The notes under the pieces: model-generated
Told to the model about the DNA's origin: nothing
What the model saw: the letters and a program-made list of their open reading frames with translations, nothing else
Databases searched by the model: none
DNA from: Stieleria tagensis
GTDB taxonomy: Bacteria; Planctomycetota; Planctomycetia; Pirellulales; Pirellulaceae
Direction: 5' to 3'
Assembly: GCF_024129865.1 (NCBI RefSeq)
Contig: NZ_JAMYFE010000027.1
Location: 1-64,000 of the forward strand
Length of the DNA stretch: 64,000 nt
Part shown: positions 1 to 11,263 of the stretch, piece after piece
Numbering within the stretch: position 1 is the stretch's first letter
How the letters are laid out: every line of letters starts with the position of its first letter
Made by a program: the position numbers and the translations under genes

Positions 1-47
1 AAAACTCACGCGTCGGGTTGTGATAAAAAGCGCTGGCTTCAAAACGA
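1..47. repeat. Partial copy of dispersed GCTGGCTTC / CACGCGTCGGGTT repeat
   Basis: The window opens inside an intergenic repeat. It holds the modules CACGCGTCGGGTTGTGATAA and AGCGCTGGCTTCAAAAC, which recur near 2.70, 23.74, 30.66 and 36.27 kb. The copy is cut by the window edge. It lies just downstream of the kinase gene that follows on the minus strand. Confidence 0.7.
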
Positions 48-64
48 ACCAGCGGGGCTGCGTC

Positions 65-694
65 CTAGAGATCAAACCGCACGGTGGTTGGGCCGCCGGG
101 CTGGGAATCCACGCTGACTCGTTTGCCGACCAATGCGGCGCGGCCTTTCATGGATCGAATTCCGAACCGGCTGGTCGGCACTTGTAGCGGATCAAAGCCT
201 TCGCCATCGTCTACGATCAAAATCGCGTCCTCCTGACAGCGGATCGAAATCGAATCCGACTTGCCATGTCGCAGCGCATTGCGAACCGCTTCGATCAGCA
301 CTCGATAGGCTGATGTGGCCACATCGCGTTCCCAATGGGGGTCGCAGACGGGGCTGGTTGCTGCCACGGTCCAGACGGTTTCTGCTTGGTCGCCACAGAT
401 TCTGGCCACGGTGTCTTTCGCGGCGGCCAACCAAGTCAGTTGATCTAATTCGGGCGGATAGATTTCTGTCAGCAGGTTACGACCGAGCACCAGCGCCTCT
501 TGCAGCCACTGCTGTGCCTGCGTGATTCGCTGGGCGTCGTCGTCACTAGCAGCCGAGACGGATTGCAATTTAGCCGATGCGGCAAAGATCAACGGTAACA
601 GGCGGTCGTGCAGATCGTGTCCGATCTGCGCCCGTTCGGCGTCAATGATTTGTGCCGGCGTCTGAACTCGCACGCCACCATCGGCGTTGTTCAA
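65..694 (-). CDS. Short cytoplasmic histidine kinase (HisKA_3 / HATPase_c)
   Basis: A 209-residue protein with only the catalytic half of a NarX/LiaS-type sensor kinase. The dimerisation and phosphorylation box is ERAQIGHDLHD (likely phosphoacceptor His29). The ATP-binding part has an N box around EAVRNALRHG, a G1 box DDGEGFD and a G2 box RFGIRSMKGR. No transmembrane helix or sensor domain is seen, so it must receive its signal from a partner. It starts with TTG overlapping the stop of the STAS gene (TTGA), which implies translational coupling. The natural inference is a STAS-kinase signalling pair; no response regulator is adjacent. Because GHKL kinases and anti-sigma kinases share this fold, an anti-anti-sigma role for the pair is possible, but the HisKA_3-like histidine box favours a true histidine kinase. 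Confidence 0.8.
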   Translation of the reverse strand: MNNADGGVRVQTPAQIIDAERAQIGHDLHDRLLPLIFAASAKLQSVSAASDDDAQRITQAQQWLQEALVLGRNLLTEIYPPELDQLTWLAAAKDTVARICGDQAETVWTVAATSPVCDPHWERDVATSAYRVLIEAVRNALRHGKSDSISIRCQEDAILIVDDGEGFDPLQVPTSRFGIRSMKGRAALVGKRVSVDSQPGGPTTVRFDL

Positions 695-1056
695 CCGAAC
701 CAGCCCTTCTTGTCAAAGCTGGAAATCGCCTTCTCCTCGGTCGCTTGAATATCAAACAACTTGTTCAGGCGAGTGATCTTGAACACTTCCAGCACGTTGG
801 GAGAAACATCGCAAAATTTCAGTGCGACTCCCTGCGCCTTGCAGCCTTTGTTCAACATCACCAACTTGGTGATCATCGCGGACGACATGAAGGAGACGCC
901 GCGAAAGTTGATCAGCATCTTTTTGTGGATCGCTTGCGGGACCGCTTCTTGCAGTTCGCGGCCGACTAATTCGATCCGCTGGCTATCGAGAATCTTGCTA
1001 TCCAAGAAACCGACAACCAGTATCTCACCGTTTGTTTCCGTTGTGGTGGCCGACAT
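691..1056 (-). CDS. STAS-domain protein (anti-sigma factor antagonist-like)
   Basis: A 121-residue single-domain STAS protein. The core matches SpoIIAA-like proteins: a first beta strand ILVVGFLDSKI, then NFRGVSFMSSAMITKLVML, where Ser58/Ser59 sit at the loop normally phosphorylated in anti-anti-sigma factors. STAS proteins of this type bind regulatory kinases and switch partners when phosphorylated. The gene begins with ATG and ends inside the start codon of the kinase gene, so the two are co-translated. Target sigma factor or process is not visible in the window. Confidence 0.82.
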   Translation of the reverse strand: MSATTTETNGEILVVGFLDSKILDSQRIELVGRELQEAVPQAIHKKMLINFRGVSFMSSAMITKLVMLNKGCKAQGVALKFCDVSPNVLEVFKITRLNKLFDIQATEEKAISSFDKKGWFG

Positions 1057-1182
1057 TTACGCAGTTTGGAATGAGGGGTGACTAGCGAGTGCGTTAAGTC
1101 GTTCAATGCGATACGCACCCTCAATCGAACTTCGATAGATTACCACCGTTGGTCACCGATAGCAATTCGCCCGAGGCCTTGA

Positions 1183-1752
1183 TCAGTCGGACTTGCGAAA
1201 AACACTTGCCGCGTCCACGATCACCGTGTTCACCGCGGGGTTATATTGCGCGGATCCGGTGACATAGACGACGTCACCTTTCTGCAATCCCAGCGTCTGT
1301 CGCGGATCACCGGCCAGAACCTTCCCGTCGTCGCCACGAAACTGAACGATCGCTTTCGGGGCGTTCTTCAAACGATGGGCACAGAACGGGCAGTTGTCGG
1401 CGTGATCGGGGTCGTCGGCGGCATGCCCCTCGTCGGGCATTTCGGACAACATGAACGCCATTTCACCAGGTTGGAACGGGTCCATGTCGCCGGCGTCGAT
1501 GCGGCCGGCCAACACGGTTGCAATCGCGTCGGTGCCGGAATCTTTGATTTCGGTTGGTGTCATCGTTGGGCCGTCCGGTTGCTCGGCAGACACCATCGGA
1601 GTCGTTGTGATTGCCCGGGTCGCTGTGGCCGGGCTGGACGCCGAATGGTCGGCCGTCGGGCTGGCGGAATCACAGCCACCCACAACCGCTAGCAGGATTA
1701 CCCCGCTGACGGCTCGCAGCGAACCAACCCCGGTGATTCGATTAACAAACAT
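1183..1752 (-). CDS. Small lipoprotein with CPFC motif
   Basis: A 189-residue predicted lipoprotein: signal segment GVILLAVVGGC with the lipidated Cys at about residue 27, then a Thr/Ser/Ala/Pro-rich linker. The C-terminal half holds a Cys pair DNCPFC (Cys121, Cys124) in an Asp/His-rich stretch and ends in a beta-rich segment (GDVVYVTGSAQYNP) that could be an OB-like fold. The Cys pair and nearby His suggest metal binding or redox activity, but no family is recognised with certainty. It starts at ATG 1752 (alternative GTG 1755) overlapping the stop of the His-rich lipoprotein gene, so both are one transcription unit and may serve the same metal-related process. Confidence 0.7.
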   Translation of the reverse strand: MFVNRITGVGSLRAVSGVILLAVVGGCDSASPTADHSASSPATATRAITTTPMVSAEQPDGPTMTPTEIKDSGTDAIATVLAGRIDAGDMDPFQPGEMAFMLSEMPDEGHAADDPDHADNCPFCAHRLKNAPKAIVQFRGDDGKVLAGDPRQTLGLQKGDVVYVTGSAQYNPAVNTVIVDAASVFRKSD

Positions 1753-2330
1753 CACTTGCTCGCTTTGGTCAACGTTTCAACCGCCGCATCGATCGACGCG
1801 CTAACGTCATCGTACGACTTGCCTTTGCTTTTCGATTCGTCGCTGCCATGCAGTCCTAAATCGACCGCCGAGTAGTCATCCATCAGAGATTTGACGGCTG
1901 CGACGGTTTGGTCTTTTTGCTCTGACGGATCTTGTTTTTCCACCAGCGTTTGCGTTGCAATCAGGACGGTGCCGATGTGGTGCAGCGGTCCGTGTGCTGC
2001 TTCGGCATCCCCTGCGGCGAAGCCGTCACGAATCTCGTCGCGCAATGACGTGATTTCTTCGACTGCTTCGGCCAGCGATTCGAAATCGTGGTCGTGGTCG
2101 CCGTGGTCATGCCCGCCGTGATCGTCATGGCTATGGTCGCCCGCTTTGTCATGATCGTGACCTGCATGATCGCCATGGTCATCGTGGTCGTGATCTGCAC
2201 TTTCACTGACTTCGCTGACAGTGGTCGTTGCCTGCTTGCCACAACCTGGCAGCACTGCCAATCCAAATGCAGCCGCCAACAGTCCGGCGGGCAACGAGAA
2301 TGATTTTACGATCGATGACTGAAGCAACAT
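1752..2330 (-). CDS. Histidine-rich lipoprotein (putative metal-binding)
   Basis: A 192-residue exported protein. I choose ATG 2330 because it directly precedes a signal peptide ending LAVLPGC (Cys30, lipobox); an upstream in-frame start would add 28 unlikely residues. Residues 46-82 are almost purely His, Asp and Gly with 13 histidines, a pattern typical of zinc, nickel or cobalt sequestering segments. The remainder is a charged helical domain (FESLAEAVEEITSLRDEI onward) with two further His near ALGPLHHIG-like positions. It is translationally coupled to the CPFC lipoprotein downstream. I infer periplasmic metal buffering; no transporter lies next to it. Confidence 0.75.
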   Translation of the reverse strand: MLLQSSIVKSFSLPAGLLAAAFGLAVLPGCGKQATTTVSEVSESADHDHDDHGDHAGHDHDKAGDHSHDDHGGHDHGDHDHDFESLAEAVEEITSLRDEIRDGFAAGDAEAAHGPLHHIGTVLIATQTLVEKQDPSEQKDQTVAAVKSLMDDYSAVDLGLHGSDESKSKGKSYDDVSASIDAAVETLTKASK

Positions 2331-2534
2331 GGAACCAAGGTCCGGTTGGGGAAAGAGACAGGTAGAAAACGTTTGAGGCAGTGGTGCAGACGATGTCAGT
2401 CTACAGATTACCACGTTCTACGTTCGAATTGCCATTCGGTTCAGCCCGCTGGCCAGGGATCGTTGGAACCTGTTCTGTGTTGTCGCCGGTAGCGGATCCC
2501 ACCGCCGTTCTGACCGACTGAACCCTGGTGGGAC

Positions 2535-2747
2535 GGCGATTTCCCACAAGTTTGGTTTGATCACCCGCTAAATCCCTCGCTGGCGCGTTTCGAAGTTGCG
2601 CATTTGCGTGGAGCATTGGTTTTTGGTAACCCGACGCGTGAGCGAGGGATCCCGTTAACACCCTAAATCCCTCGCTCACACTTCGGGTTACCGTAAAGCG
2701 TTGGCCTCAAAACTGACGCGCCGGGTTGCCATCTGTGGGTAATCGCC
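2535..2747. mobile_element. MITE-like element with inverted ends and flanking direct repeats
   Basis: A 213-bp non-coding element. Its ends are 14-bp inverted repeats: GGCGATTTCCCACA at 2535-2548 and TGTGGGTAATCGCC at 2734-2747, with one mismatch. The 12-bp sequence AACCCTGGTGGG occurs directly at 2521-2532 and 2748-2759, as a target duplication would. It contains the palindrome at 2625-2692 and the GCTGGCTTC-type module. It has no coding capacity, so any movement would need a transposase in trans. The left direct repeat is separated from the terminal repeat by two bases, so the TSD reading is tentative. Confidence 0.45.
2625..2692. repeat. Long palindrome of the dispersed repeat family (copy 1)
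   Basis: Two 26-base arms, 2625-2650 and 2667-2692, are reverse complements with two mismatches and are separated by a 16-base loop. The left arm begins GGTAACCCGACGCGTGAGCG and the right arm ends TTCGGGTTACC. As RNA or single-stranded DNA it would form a strong hairpin. Related palindromes are at 23667-23734 and, with a shortened arm, at 30673-30733. Confidence 0.85.
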
Positions 2748-2790
2748 AACCCTGGTGGGGTCGGCTACAAAAAATTCTGTTGCGCAGTTC

Positions 2791-4614
<1,824 letters not shown>

Positions 4615-5118
4615 GAAGGTGGCGTTTGTAAGTGATGCGGTGGGGTAATCAGATGGTCCACACGCCGGAAAGACTCAAAAGCCAACCGGAAATGCAGTGC
4701 CAACAACGCAGTTCAGCCCCTGCGGAACCGTGCAAAGTGCCGCTACGAAATGAAGATCTGCGCCAAGCCGAACCGCGGGCAAAACTTTTTTTGCATCCAC
4801 GGTCGGCTGATAGTGAATCCGGTTGAACGGTTTTTCGCTAGACCTTTCGTCGCTTGCGCCTGCGGGCGCCGGTAACCGCTCGCACAGGCGTTCTCTGGCC
4901 CCTAATGTCAGCTGCCTCAGACAGTTGCTCGACTCTTGTTGTCTGCCGTTGCGAGTTCGGGTCAGCTATGTAATATTCCAAGCAAGACGACTTTGCATGA
5001 TTTCGACGGCCCGCTAGTAGTAGCGGGCATTTGCTCGCCACTTGCTTGTGAAAAATATCACAAAGTCCCTGGTGTCTGCACCCGGCTTCAGCGCACGCTC
5101 ACGCTTGTTTCGAACCAC
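4615..5118. other. Divergent intergenic region typA / nqrA
   Basis: About 500 bases that must hold the promoters of typA (leftward) and the nqr operon (rightward). I see no gene. The only clear structure is a perfect hairpin at 5009-5028. Upstream of the chosen nqrA start there is no Shine-Dalgarno-like sequence. Confidence 0.5.
5009..5028. other. Perfect 8-bp hairpin upstream of nqrA
   Basis: GCCCGCTA (5009-5016) and TAGCGGGC (5021-5028) are exact reverse complements around a GTAG loop. It lies 90 bases before the nqrA start and has no T-tract, so it is not a classical terminator. It could be an operator or a 5'-UTR stem. Confidence 0.5.
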
Positions 5119-6468
5119 ATGATCACGATCAAAGAGGGATTGGATCTTCCGATCCTAGGCAATCCCGCCCAGCATATTGAAGTTGCCAAAGCCGTCACCC
5201 AGGTGGCGCTCCTTGGCGATGATTACATCGGCATGAAGCCAACGATGTTGGTGTCGCCCGGTGACAAGGTGAAATTGGGTCAAGCCCTGTTCACCGACAA
5301 AAAGAATCCCAGTGTGACCTACACGTCGCCTGCCGCCGGCACGGTGGCGGATGTGATTCGCGGCGAGAAGCGAAAATTCGAAGCGGTCGTGGTTGACGTT
5401 GATCCGTCGCCCTCGGAAGCCGACAGCGTCAGTTTTGACGTTGGCGATGCGTCGAGTCTGGACGCCGCGGGGCTGACCGAATTGTTGACCGCCAGCGGTT
5501 TGTGGACTGCGTTTCGCACCCGGCCCTACGGCAAAGTTCCGGTGCCGGGAACGATGCCCAGTTCGATCTTTGTCCAAGCGATCGACACCAATCCACTGGC
5601 AGCTTGTCCGGCCACCGCGATGGCGGACCGCAAAGACCAGTTTCTGTTGGGACTCAACGCAATCACGCGGCTGACGTCCGGGCAAGTTCATGTTTGCAAA
5701 GCCCCGGGGACCGAGATTCCTGGCGAGACCGTTGACGGCGTCACGGTGACCGAATTTGGCGGTCCGCATCCGGCCGGTCTGGTTGGCACGCACATTCACG
5801 AATTGGACCCGGTCGGACCGACAAAATCGGTGTGGTACCTGGGTTATCAAGATGTGATCGCAATCGGTGCCTTGTTGATGACGGGGAAACTGGACGTGCG
5901 ACGCGTGATTTCGTTGGCCGGCCCGGTGATCGACAAACCGCGGCTATTGGAGACGCGAATCGGCGCCGACATCAGCCAACTGGTTGACGGTGAAATCAGC
6001 CAAGACGTGAAAGTGCGTCAGATTTCTGGATCGGTGTTGTGCGGTCGCACGGCAACCGCGCCGCACAATTTCTTGGGTCGCTACCACACCCAGATTTCGG
6101 TGATTCAAGAAGGCGACGACCGAGAATTCCTGGGCTGGCAAATGCCGGGCTTCGACAAATTCAGCACCACCCGCGTCTATGCTTCGGCGATGCTGCCGAA
6201 CCAAAAATACGCCTTCACCACCACCACCGGCGGCAGCGAGCGTGCCATGGTTCCACTGGGGACTTATGAGCGAGTGATGCCACTGGACATTCTGCCGACG
6301 CAGTTGTTGCGGGCGTTGATCGTTCGCGACACTGACCAAGCACAGCAATTGGGCGCGTTGGAATTGGAAGAGGAAGATTTGGCGCTGTGCACCTTCGTCT
6401 GCCCAGGCAAATACGAATACGGTTCGCTGCTCCGTGAAAACTTGAGCACGATCGAACGCGAAGGCTAA
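5119..6468 (+). CDS. nqrA: Na+-translocating NADH:quinone reductase subunit A
   Basis: A 449-residue protein with the NqrA start [14 protein letters not shown] and the early conserved block [16 protein letters not shown] followed by [12 protein letters not shown]. NqrA is the large cytoplasmic subunit that contacts the quinone-binding region of the Na+-pumping complex. I set the start at ATG 5119 because homology begins there; the frame stays open upstream but encodes nothing conserved. The subunit has no membrane segment. It is the first gene of nqrABCDEF-apbE, all on the plus strand, with a 67-base gap to nqrB. The complex couples NADH oxidation to sodium export at the inner membrane. Confidence 0.96.
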   Translation: MITIKEGLDLPILGNPAQHIEVAKAVTQVALLGDDYIGMKPTMLVSPGDKVKLGQALFTDKKNPSVTYTSPAAGTVADVIRGEKRKFEAVVVDVDPSPSEADSVSFDVGDASSLDAAGLTELLTASGLWTAFRTRPYGKVPVPGTMPSSIFVQAIDTNPLAACPATAMADRKDQFLLGLNAITRLTSGQVHVCKAPGTEIPGETVDGVTVTEFGGPHPAGLVGTHIHELDPVGPTKSVWYLGYQDVIAIGALLMTGKLDVRRVISLAGPVIDKPRLLETRIGADISQLVDGEISQDVKVRQISGSVLCGRTATAPHNFLGRYHTQISVIQEGDDREFLGWQMPGFDKFSTTRVYASAMLPNQKYAFTTTTGGSERAMVPLGTYERVMPLDILPTQLLRALIVRDTDQAQQLGALELEEEDLALCTFVCPGKYEYGSLLRENLSTIEREG

Positions 6469-6535
6469 CGGATCGATGTCCTCTGCCGCTAATAACACAC
6501 ACTCAAAACCATCCGTTTTCGGACAACATTGACCA

Positions 6536-7840
6536 ATGAAAGCACTCCGCGCTGCTCTGGACAAAGTCCACCCGCTGTTTGACAAGAAACAAGGCGGCCC
6601 GCTGCAGATCGCGTACCCGGTGTACGAAGCGTTAGACACGTTTTTGTACACGCCGGGCGAAGTCACCCACGGGCAAACGCACGTGCGTGACAGCATCGAT
6701 CTAAAGCGAATGATGATCACCGTTGTCATGGCACTCGTGCCGGCAACACTGTTCGGGATGTGGAACGTGGGCTATCAAGCCAACACCACCATCCAACGTG
6801 CCGTCGAAGCCGGCGAACGATACGTCGGCGATTGGCACTACACCGTTCACCATGCCCTCGGGTTCACAAATGACCCGAATAGTATCGCCGATAATTTCGT
6901 GCTCGGCGCAATCTTCTTTCTACCGATGTACATCGTGTGCATGTTTGTCGGTGGCCACATTGAAATGGTTTTCAGTGTGCTGCGAGGACACGAGATCAAC
7001 GAAGGCTTTTTGGTCACGGGACTGCTGTTTCCGTTGACCTTGCCGCCGTCGATTCCGTTGTGGCAGGTTGCCGTGGGCATTGCCTTTGGGGTGATCGTGG
7101 CCAAGGAGGTGTTCGGTGGGACCGGGCGTAACTTCTTGAACGTGGCACTGACCAGCCGGGCGTTCCTGTATTTTGCTCACGCCGGCGAAATCAGTGGCGA
7201 TAAAGTTTGGACGGCGGTTGATGGTTACAGCGGTGCCACCGCACTCGGCCAAATGGCGACGGCCCAAGCCGATGTGTCAGGCGAAACCAACGCCGCGATC
7301 GCATCGCTCAGTAACGTTGATTACGCACTGGGTGCGGCCGATCCGGTCACCTGGAGCGAACCGATCACTTGGACCGCTGCCTTTCTAGGAACCATCCAAG
7401 GTTGTGTGGGCGAAACCAGCACGCTGATGTGTTTGATCGGAGCCGCGATCTTGATCGGTGCCGGCATCGGATCCTGGAAAATCATGGCGGGCGTCGTCGG
7501 TGGTGTGACCCTGACCGCGCTGTTCTTGAACGGCGTCAGCACGCACACCAATCCGATGATGGACGTGCCGTTTTATTGGCACTACGTCATTGGCGGTTTG
7601 GCATTTGGATTGGTGTTCATGGCGACCGACCCTGTCAGTGCATCCATGACCGAAAAAGGAAAATGGATCTACGGCGGGCTGATCGGTTTTATGACTGTTT
7701 TGATTCGATGTATTAACCCAGCATTCCCCGAGGGAATCATGCTGGCGATCTTGTTCGGCAACGTATTCGCGCCGCTGATCGATTACTTCGTTGTTTCGTT
7801 GAACGTTCGTCGGAGGATGTCGCGCTATGCCGCAACGTGA
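6536..7840 (+). CDS. nqrB: Na+-NQR subunit B, FMN-bearing membrane subunit
   Basis: A 434-residue polytopic membrane protein. The covalent FMN attachment motif DGYSGATAL is present, with the modified Thr at residue 235 (Thr236 in Vibrio). About ten hydrophobic segments are visible, starting at [18 protein letters not shown]. NqrB carries a covalent FMN and riboflavin and forms much of the Na+ channel. The last 14 bases overlap the start of nqrC, indicating tight coupling. The flavin on Thr is installed by ApbE, encoded at the end of the same operon. Confidence 0.97.
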   Translation: MKALRAALDKVHPLFDKKQGGPLQIAYPVYEALDTFLYTPGEVTHGQTHVRDSIDLKRMMITVVMALVPATLFGMWNVGYQANTTIQRAVEAGERYVGDWHYTVHHALGFTNDPNSIADNFVLGAIFFLPMYIVCMFVGGHIEMVFSVLRGHEINEGFLVTGLLFPLTLPPSIPLWQVAVGIAFGVIVAKEVFGGTGRNFLNVALTSRAFLYFAHAGEISGDKVWTAVDGYSGATALGQMATAQADVSGETNAAIASLSNVDYALGAADPVTWSEPITWTAAFLGTIQGCVGETSTLMCLIGAAILIGAGIGSWKIMAGVVGGVTLTALFLNGVSTHTNPMMDVPFYWHYVIGGLAFGLVFMATDPVSASMTEKGKWIYGGLIGFMTVLIRCINPAFPEGIMLAILFGNVFAPLIDYFVVSLNVRRRMSRYAAT

Positions 7841-8663
7841 TTCAGTAGTCGGAACCCTGTTGACGGCCACCGTCCTGTGCGTCGTCTGCTCACTGGTCGT
7901 CAGTGTCGCAGCCGTTGGGCTCAAGGACAAACAGGAACAGAACAAAACCCTGGACCGCCAAAAGAACATTTTGGACGCGGCCGGTTTGGCCGTCGGTGAG
8001 TTCGGTAAGCCGTCCAGTGAGCTCAGCAAAGATCAAATCGATGACCTATACAAACGGGTCAGCGAGCAGCTGGTGGATTTGGAAACCGGCAAAGTCGTGA
8101 CGGACATGAATGTGGCCGATTACGATCCGCGTGAAGCTGCCGAAAAGAAAGACTCCAGCATCGAAATCACCAATCCTGAATTCGATCCAGGTGTCAAACG
8201 TCGCGAGAAGATTGCCAAGATCTATCTGGTCGGCAAACAGGGGGAAGAACCCACCCTGGAGAATTACCAACAGATCGTGTTGCCGGTTTACGGCAAAGGC
8301 CTGTGGTCAACACTGTACGGTTACTTGGCCCTCAAACAGGACTTGAAAACCATCCAAGGTTTGACGTTCTACGAGCATGCCGAAACACCCGGATTGGGTG
8401 GCGAAGTCGACAACCCGGCTTGGAAGTCCCAGTGGGAAGACAAATCGCTTTATGACGCAGACGGCAATCCGGCGGCGTTGGTCTACAAAGGATCCGCGCC
8501 CAGCGATAACCCCTATGCAGTTGATGGTCTGTCCGGAGCGACGATCACCAGTCGCGGCGTGACCAATTTGTTGCGTTACTGGGCCGGCGACAACGGGTAC
8601 GGACCGTTTCTCAAAGCTTTGAAGAACGACACGAACACTTCATCCCAGACGGCAGGAATCTAA
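7827..8663 (+). CDS. nqrC: Na+-NQR subunit C, FMN-bearing periplasmic subunit
   Basis: A 278-residue protein with a single N-terminal membrane anchor (residues about 8-31, [18 protein letters not shown]) followed by the FMN-binding domain. The flavinylation motif is [10 protein letters not shown], with acceptor Thr239. The domain is on the periplasmic face, consistent with modification by exported ApbE. The gene overlaps nqrB by 14 bases and ends two bases before nqrD. It resembles RnfG but its neighbours and the NqrA/NqrF partners identify it as NqrC. Confidence 0.96.
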   Translation: MPQRDSVVGTLLTATVLCVVCSLVVSVAAVGLKDKQEQNKTLDRQKNILDAAGLAVGEFGKPSSELSKDQIDDLYKRVSEQLVDLETGKVVTDMNVADYDPREAAEKKDSSIEITNPEFDPGVKRREKIAKIYLVGKQGEEPTLENYQQIVLPVYGKGLWSTLYGYLALKQDLKTIQGLTFYEHAETPGLGGEVDNPAWKSQWEDKSLYDADGNPAALVYKGSAPSDNPYAVDGLSGATITSRGVTNLLRYWAGDNGYGPFLKALKNDTNTSSQTAGI

Positions 8664-8665
8664 CC

Positions 8666-9292
8666 ATGGCCGACTCCAAATCAAAATCAGTACTCTTCGA
8701 CCCATTGGTCAGCAACAACCCGATCGCGTTGCAAATCCTAGGGATTTGTAGTGCGTTGGCGGTGACGACCAAGATGGAAACGTCGATCGTGATGGCCATC
8801 GCGGTGATTGCGGTCACCGCATTCAGTAACTTGGCCGTCAGTGCGATCCGCAACTACATCCCCAGCAGCATTCGGATCATCGCACAGATGACCGTGATCG
8901 CATCGCTGGTGATCGTGGTGGACCAGATCCTTAAAGCTTATTTCTTTGACATCAGCAAGCAACTTTCGGTCTTCGTCGGACTGATCATCACCAATTGCAT
9001 CGTGATGGGACGTGCCGAAGGATTTGCGATGAAAAACAAACCCGGCCTAAGTTTCTTGGACGGTGTCGGCAACGGTCTCGGATACGGCATGGTGCTGCTG
9101 TTTGTGGCGTTCTTCCGTGAACTGCTCGGCAGTGGCACGCTGATGGGTTACGTCATCCTGCCGCTGGACCGAAACGGTGGTTGGTACGCTCCGAACAACC
9201 TGATGCTGTTACCACCAAGTGCATTCTTCTTGATCGGCCTGTTGATTTGGTTGATCCGAGCTATCAAACCGGAACAAATCGAAGAAGCCTAA
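8666..9292 (+). CDS. nqrD: Na+-NQR subunit D
   Basis: A 208-residue membrane protein with six predicted helices. Cys28 ([10 protein letters not shown]) and Cys111 ([16 protein letters not shown]) sit at the positions that, with two Cys of NqrE, hold the intramembrane iron centre in the Vibrio complex (Cys29 and Cys112). The conserved GRAEGFA block is intact. NqrD and NqrE form the inverted-topology pair through which electrons cross the membrane. The gene starts two bases after nqrC. Confidence 0.96.
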   Translation: MADSKSKSVLFDPLVSNNPIALQILGICSALAVTTKMETSIVMAIAVIAVTAFSNLAVSAIRNYIPSSIRIIAQMTVIASLVIVVDQILKAYFFDISKQLSVFVGLIITNCIVMGRAEGFAMKNKPGLSFLDGVGNGLGYGMVLLFVAFFRELLGSGTLMGYVILPLDRNGGWYAPNNLMLLPPSAFFLIGLLIWLIRAIKPEQIEEA

Positions 9293-9301
9293 GGAAATAC
9301 G

Positions 9302-9949
9302 ATGTCTGAAATCATTGAAACTCACCTCAGCATTTTGCTGAAAGCGGTCTTCGTCGAAAACCTGGCGCTCGCATTCTTCTTGGGAATGTGCACGTTTCTG
9401 GCGATCAGCAAGAACGTCAAAACCGCGCTTGGTCTGGGCATCGCCGTGATCGCCATCGAAGCGATCACCGTTCCGGCCAACCAAGTCATCTATTCATGGT
9501 TCCTGAAAAAGGGTGCCATGTCGTGGCTGAATCCGATGATCTCGACCGAAACGATTGACTTTTCGACGGTCGATCTCTCGTTCTTGGGATTCATCAGTTT
9601 CATCGGCGTGATCGCCGCAATGGTTCAAATCCTGGAAATGTTCTTGGATAAATTTGTTCCTTCGCTCTACAACACACTCGGCATCTTTTTGCCGCTGATC
9701 ACCGTTAACTGTGCCATTCTTGGCGCGTCGCTGTTCATGCAAGAACGAAACTATTCGTTTGCCGAATCGTGCACGTACGGATTGGGATGTGGAATCGGAT
9801 GGGCACTGGCCATCGTCGCCTTGGCTGGTATTCGAGAAAAATTGAAATACAGCGACGTCCCACCACCGCTCCGCGGACTGGGAATCACGTTCATCACCGT
9901 GGGTCTGATGGCCCTAGCGTTCATGTCGTTCAGCGGAATTCAGCTGTAA
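9302..9949 (+). CDS. nqrE: Na+-NQR subunit E
   Basis: A 215-residue six-helix membrane protein, partner of NqrD. Cys30 ([13 protein letters not shown]) and Cys137 ([15 protein letters not shown]) are the expected iron ligands. The motif [17 protein letters not shown] is typical of NqrE, whereas the RnfA paralogue differs. A central hydrophilic stretch (residues 68-95) is a little longer than in Vibrio. Nine bases separate it from nqrD. A stable hairpin follows it before nqrF. Confidence 0.95.
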   Translation: MSEIIETHLSILLKAVFVENLALAFFLGMCTFLAISKNVKTALGLGIAVIAIEAITVPANQVIYSWFLKKGAMSWLNPMISTETIDFSTVDLSFLGFISFIGVIAAMVQILEMFLDKFVPSLYNTLGIFLPLITVNCAILGASLFMQERNYSFAESCTYGLGCGIGWALAIVALAGIREKLKYSDVPPPLRGLGITFITVGLMALAFMSFSGIQL

Positions 9950-9967
9950 TAGCGATGCCGATCTTTT

Positions 9968-9987
9968 CGTCCGACTACGGTCGGACG
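9968..9987 (+). promoter_or_regulatory. Intercistronic UNCG-type hairpin between nqrE and nqrF
   Basis: CGTCCGAC (9968-9975) pairs perfectly with GTCGGACG (9980-9987) around a TACG loop closed by C-G. In RNA this is a cUACGg tetraloop of the exceptionally stable UNCG class. There is no T-run after it, so it more likely protects or processes the mRNA than terminates it. It could set different expression of nqrF-apbE relative to nqrA-E. Confidence 0.6.
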
Positions 9988-10026
9988 CACAACGAGCCTT
10001 AATCCTCACAACACTACCGATCTGAA

Positions 10027-11247
10027 ATGGTAACCGTTCTCCTAGGCATCACGATGTTCACCGTTGTCGTCGTGGCATTGGTGGTCTTGATCCTGGGCGC
10101 GAAAGCACAACTTGTCGCGTCCGGCCCCGTCAAAATCATGATCAACGATCAAAAAGAGATCGAGATCCCCGCCGGCGGCAAGCTGCTGGGCGCACTGGCC
10201 GATGCCGGCGTGTTTGTCTCCAGTGCCTGCGGTGGCGGCGGCACCTGTGCCCAGTGCAAGGTCAAAGTGACCGAGGGCGGCGGCGAGATCCTGGCGACTG
10301 AAAAGGACCACATCAACAAGAAAGAAGCCGCCGAGGGCGAGCGTCTGTCTTGCCAAGTGGCTGTCAAACAAGACATGGTCGTCGAAGTCCCCGCCGAAGC
10401 GTTTGATACCAAGAAATGGAATTGCACGGTCAAAAGCAACGACAACGTGGCCACATTCATCAAAGAGTTTGTGCTCGAGTTGCCGGAAGGCGAAGACGTC
10501 AATTTCCGTGCCGGTGGCTACATTCAAATTGAATGCCCCCCTCACGTCGTCAACTACAAAGACTTTGATATCGACGAAGAGTATCACGAGGATTGGGACA
10601 AATACGATATTTGGCGATTCGTTTCCAAGGTCGATGAACCCGTGATCCGTGCCTACTCGATGGCCAACTATCCGGGTGAAAAAGGCATCATCATGCTGAA
10701 CATCCGCGTGGCTTCCCCGCCGCCGCGCAATCCGGAATTGCCACCGGGCAAGATGAGTAGCTGGATCTTCAGCCTGAAACCAGGCGACAAAGCGACCATC
10801 AGTGGCCCCTACGGCGAATTCTTTATCAAAGACACCGATGCGGAAATGGTTTACATCGGTGGTGGTGCGGGTATGGCACCGCTGCGAAGTCACATCTTTG
10901 AATTGTTCAAACGCCAAAAGACCGATCGTAAAGTCAGTTACTGGTACGGCGGTCGAAGCCTGCGTGAGTTGTTCTACATCGATCACTTCCGTGAAATCGA
11001 AAAGGACTTCCCGAACTTTAAATTCAACATCGCGTTGTCCGATCCGTTGCCCGAAGACAACTGGGACGGATACAAAGGATTCATTCACCAGGTGTTGCTG
11101 GACAACTACCTAAGCACTCACCCGGCGCCGGAGGACATCGAGTATTACATCTGTGGTCCGCCGATGATGAACCAGGCCGTGTTCCGTATGTTAGATGATC
11201 TGGGCGTTGAACCAGAAAACATCGCCTACGATGACTTTGGCGGCTGA
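10027..11247 (+). CDS. nqrF: Na+-NQR subunit F, NADH dehydrogenase
   Basis: A 406-residue protein that admits electrons from NADH. In order: a membrane anchor (residues 3-26), a ferredoxin-type [2Fe-2S] domain with Cys68, Cys74, Cys77 and Cys109 ([10 protein letters not shown] plus SCQ), an FAD-binding domain with [11 protein letters not shown], and an NAD-binding domain with [13 protein letters not shown]. The C-terminus ends [12 protein letters not shown], the typical NqrF tail. Length matches the family. It is 77 bases after nqrE with a hairpin in the gap, and apbE follows closely. Confidence 0.97.
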   Translation: MVTVLLGITMFTVVVVALVVLILGAKAQLVASGPVKIMINDQKEIEIPAGGKLLGALADAGVFVSSACGGGGTCAQCKVKVTEGGGEILATEKDHINKKEAAEGERLSCQVAVKQDMVVEVPAEAFDTKKWNCTVKSNDNVATFIKEFVLELPEGEDVNFRAGGYIQIECPPHVVNYKDFDIDEEYHEDWDKYDIWRFVSKVDEPVIRAYSMANYPGEKGIIMLNIRVASPPPRNPELPPGKMSSWIFSLKPGDKATISGPYGEFFIKDTDAEMVYIGGGAGMAPLRSHIFELFKRQKTDRKVSYWYGGRSLRELFYIDHFREIEKDFPNFKFNIALSDPLPEDNWDGYKGFIHQVLLDNYLSTHPAPEDIEYYICGPPMMNQAVFRMLDDLGVEPENIAYDDFGG

Positions 11248-11263
11248 TCCAACCCAAGTCCAG

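Larger units (their letters stand above)
2331..2790. other. Intergenic region, repeat-rich, no gene
   Basis: About 460 bases between typA and the His-rich lipoprotein gene. Almost half is the MITE-like element annotated separately. A weak reading frame on the minus strand here (2401-2679) is made of the repeat itself and is not called. The promoter of the lipoprotein pair must lie in the left part, but no convincing -35/-10 pair was identified. Confidence 0.6.

Noticed and set aside
2401-2679. 92-residue minus-strand frame
   Set aside because: It is translated from the dispersed palindrome (GSLAHASGYQKPM also appears from the 23.7 kb copy), without start-site or family support.
8666-9949. 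Rnf complex subunits instead of NqrD/NqrE
   Set aside because: The operon has nqrA and an NqrF with ferredoxin, FAD and NAD domains, and no rnfB or rnfC, so it is Na+-NQR.
10042-11088. 348-residue minus-strand frame opposite nqrF
   Set aside because: Complete overlap with a well-conserved gene; the translation is low-complexity and unlike any family, a GC-codon shadow.
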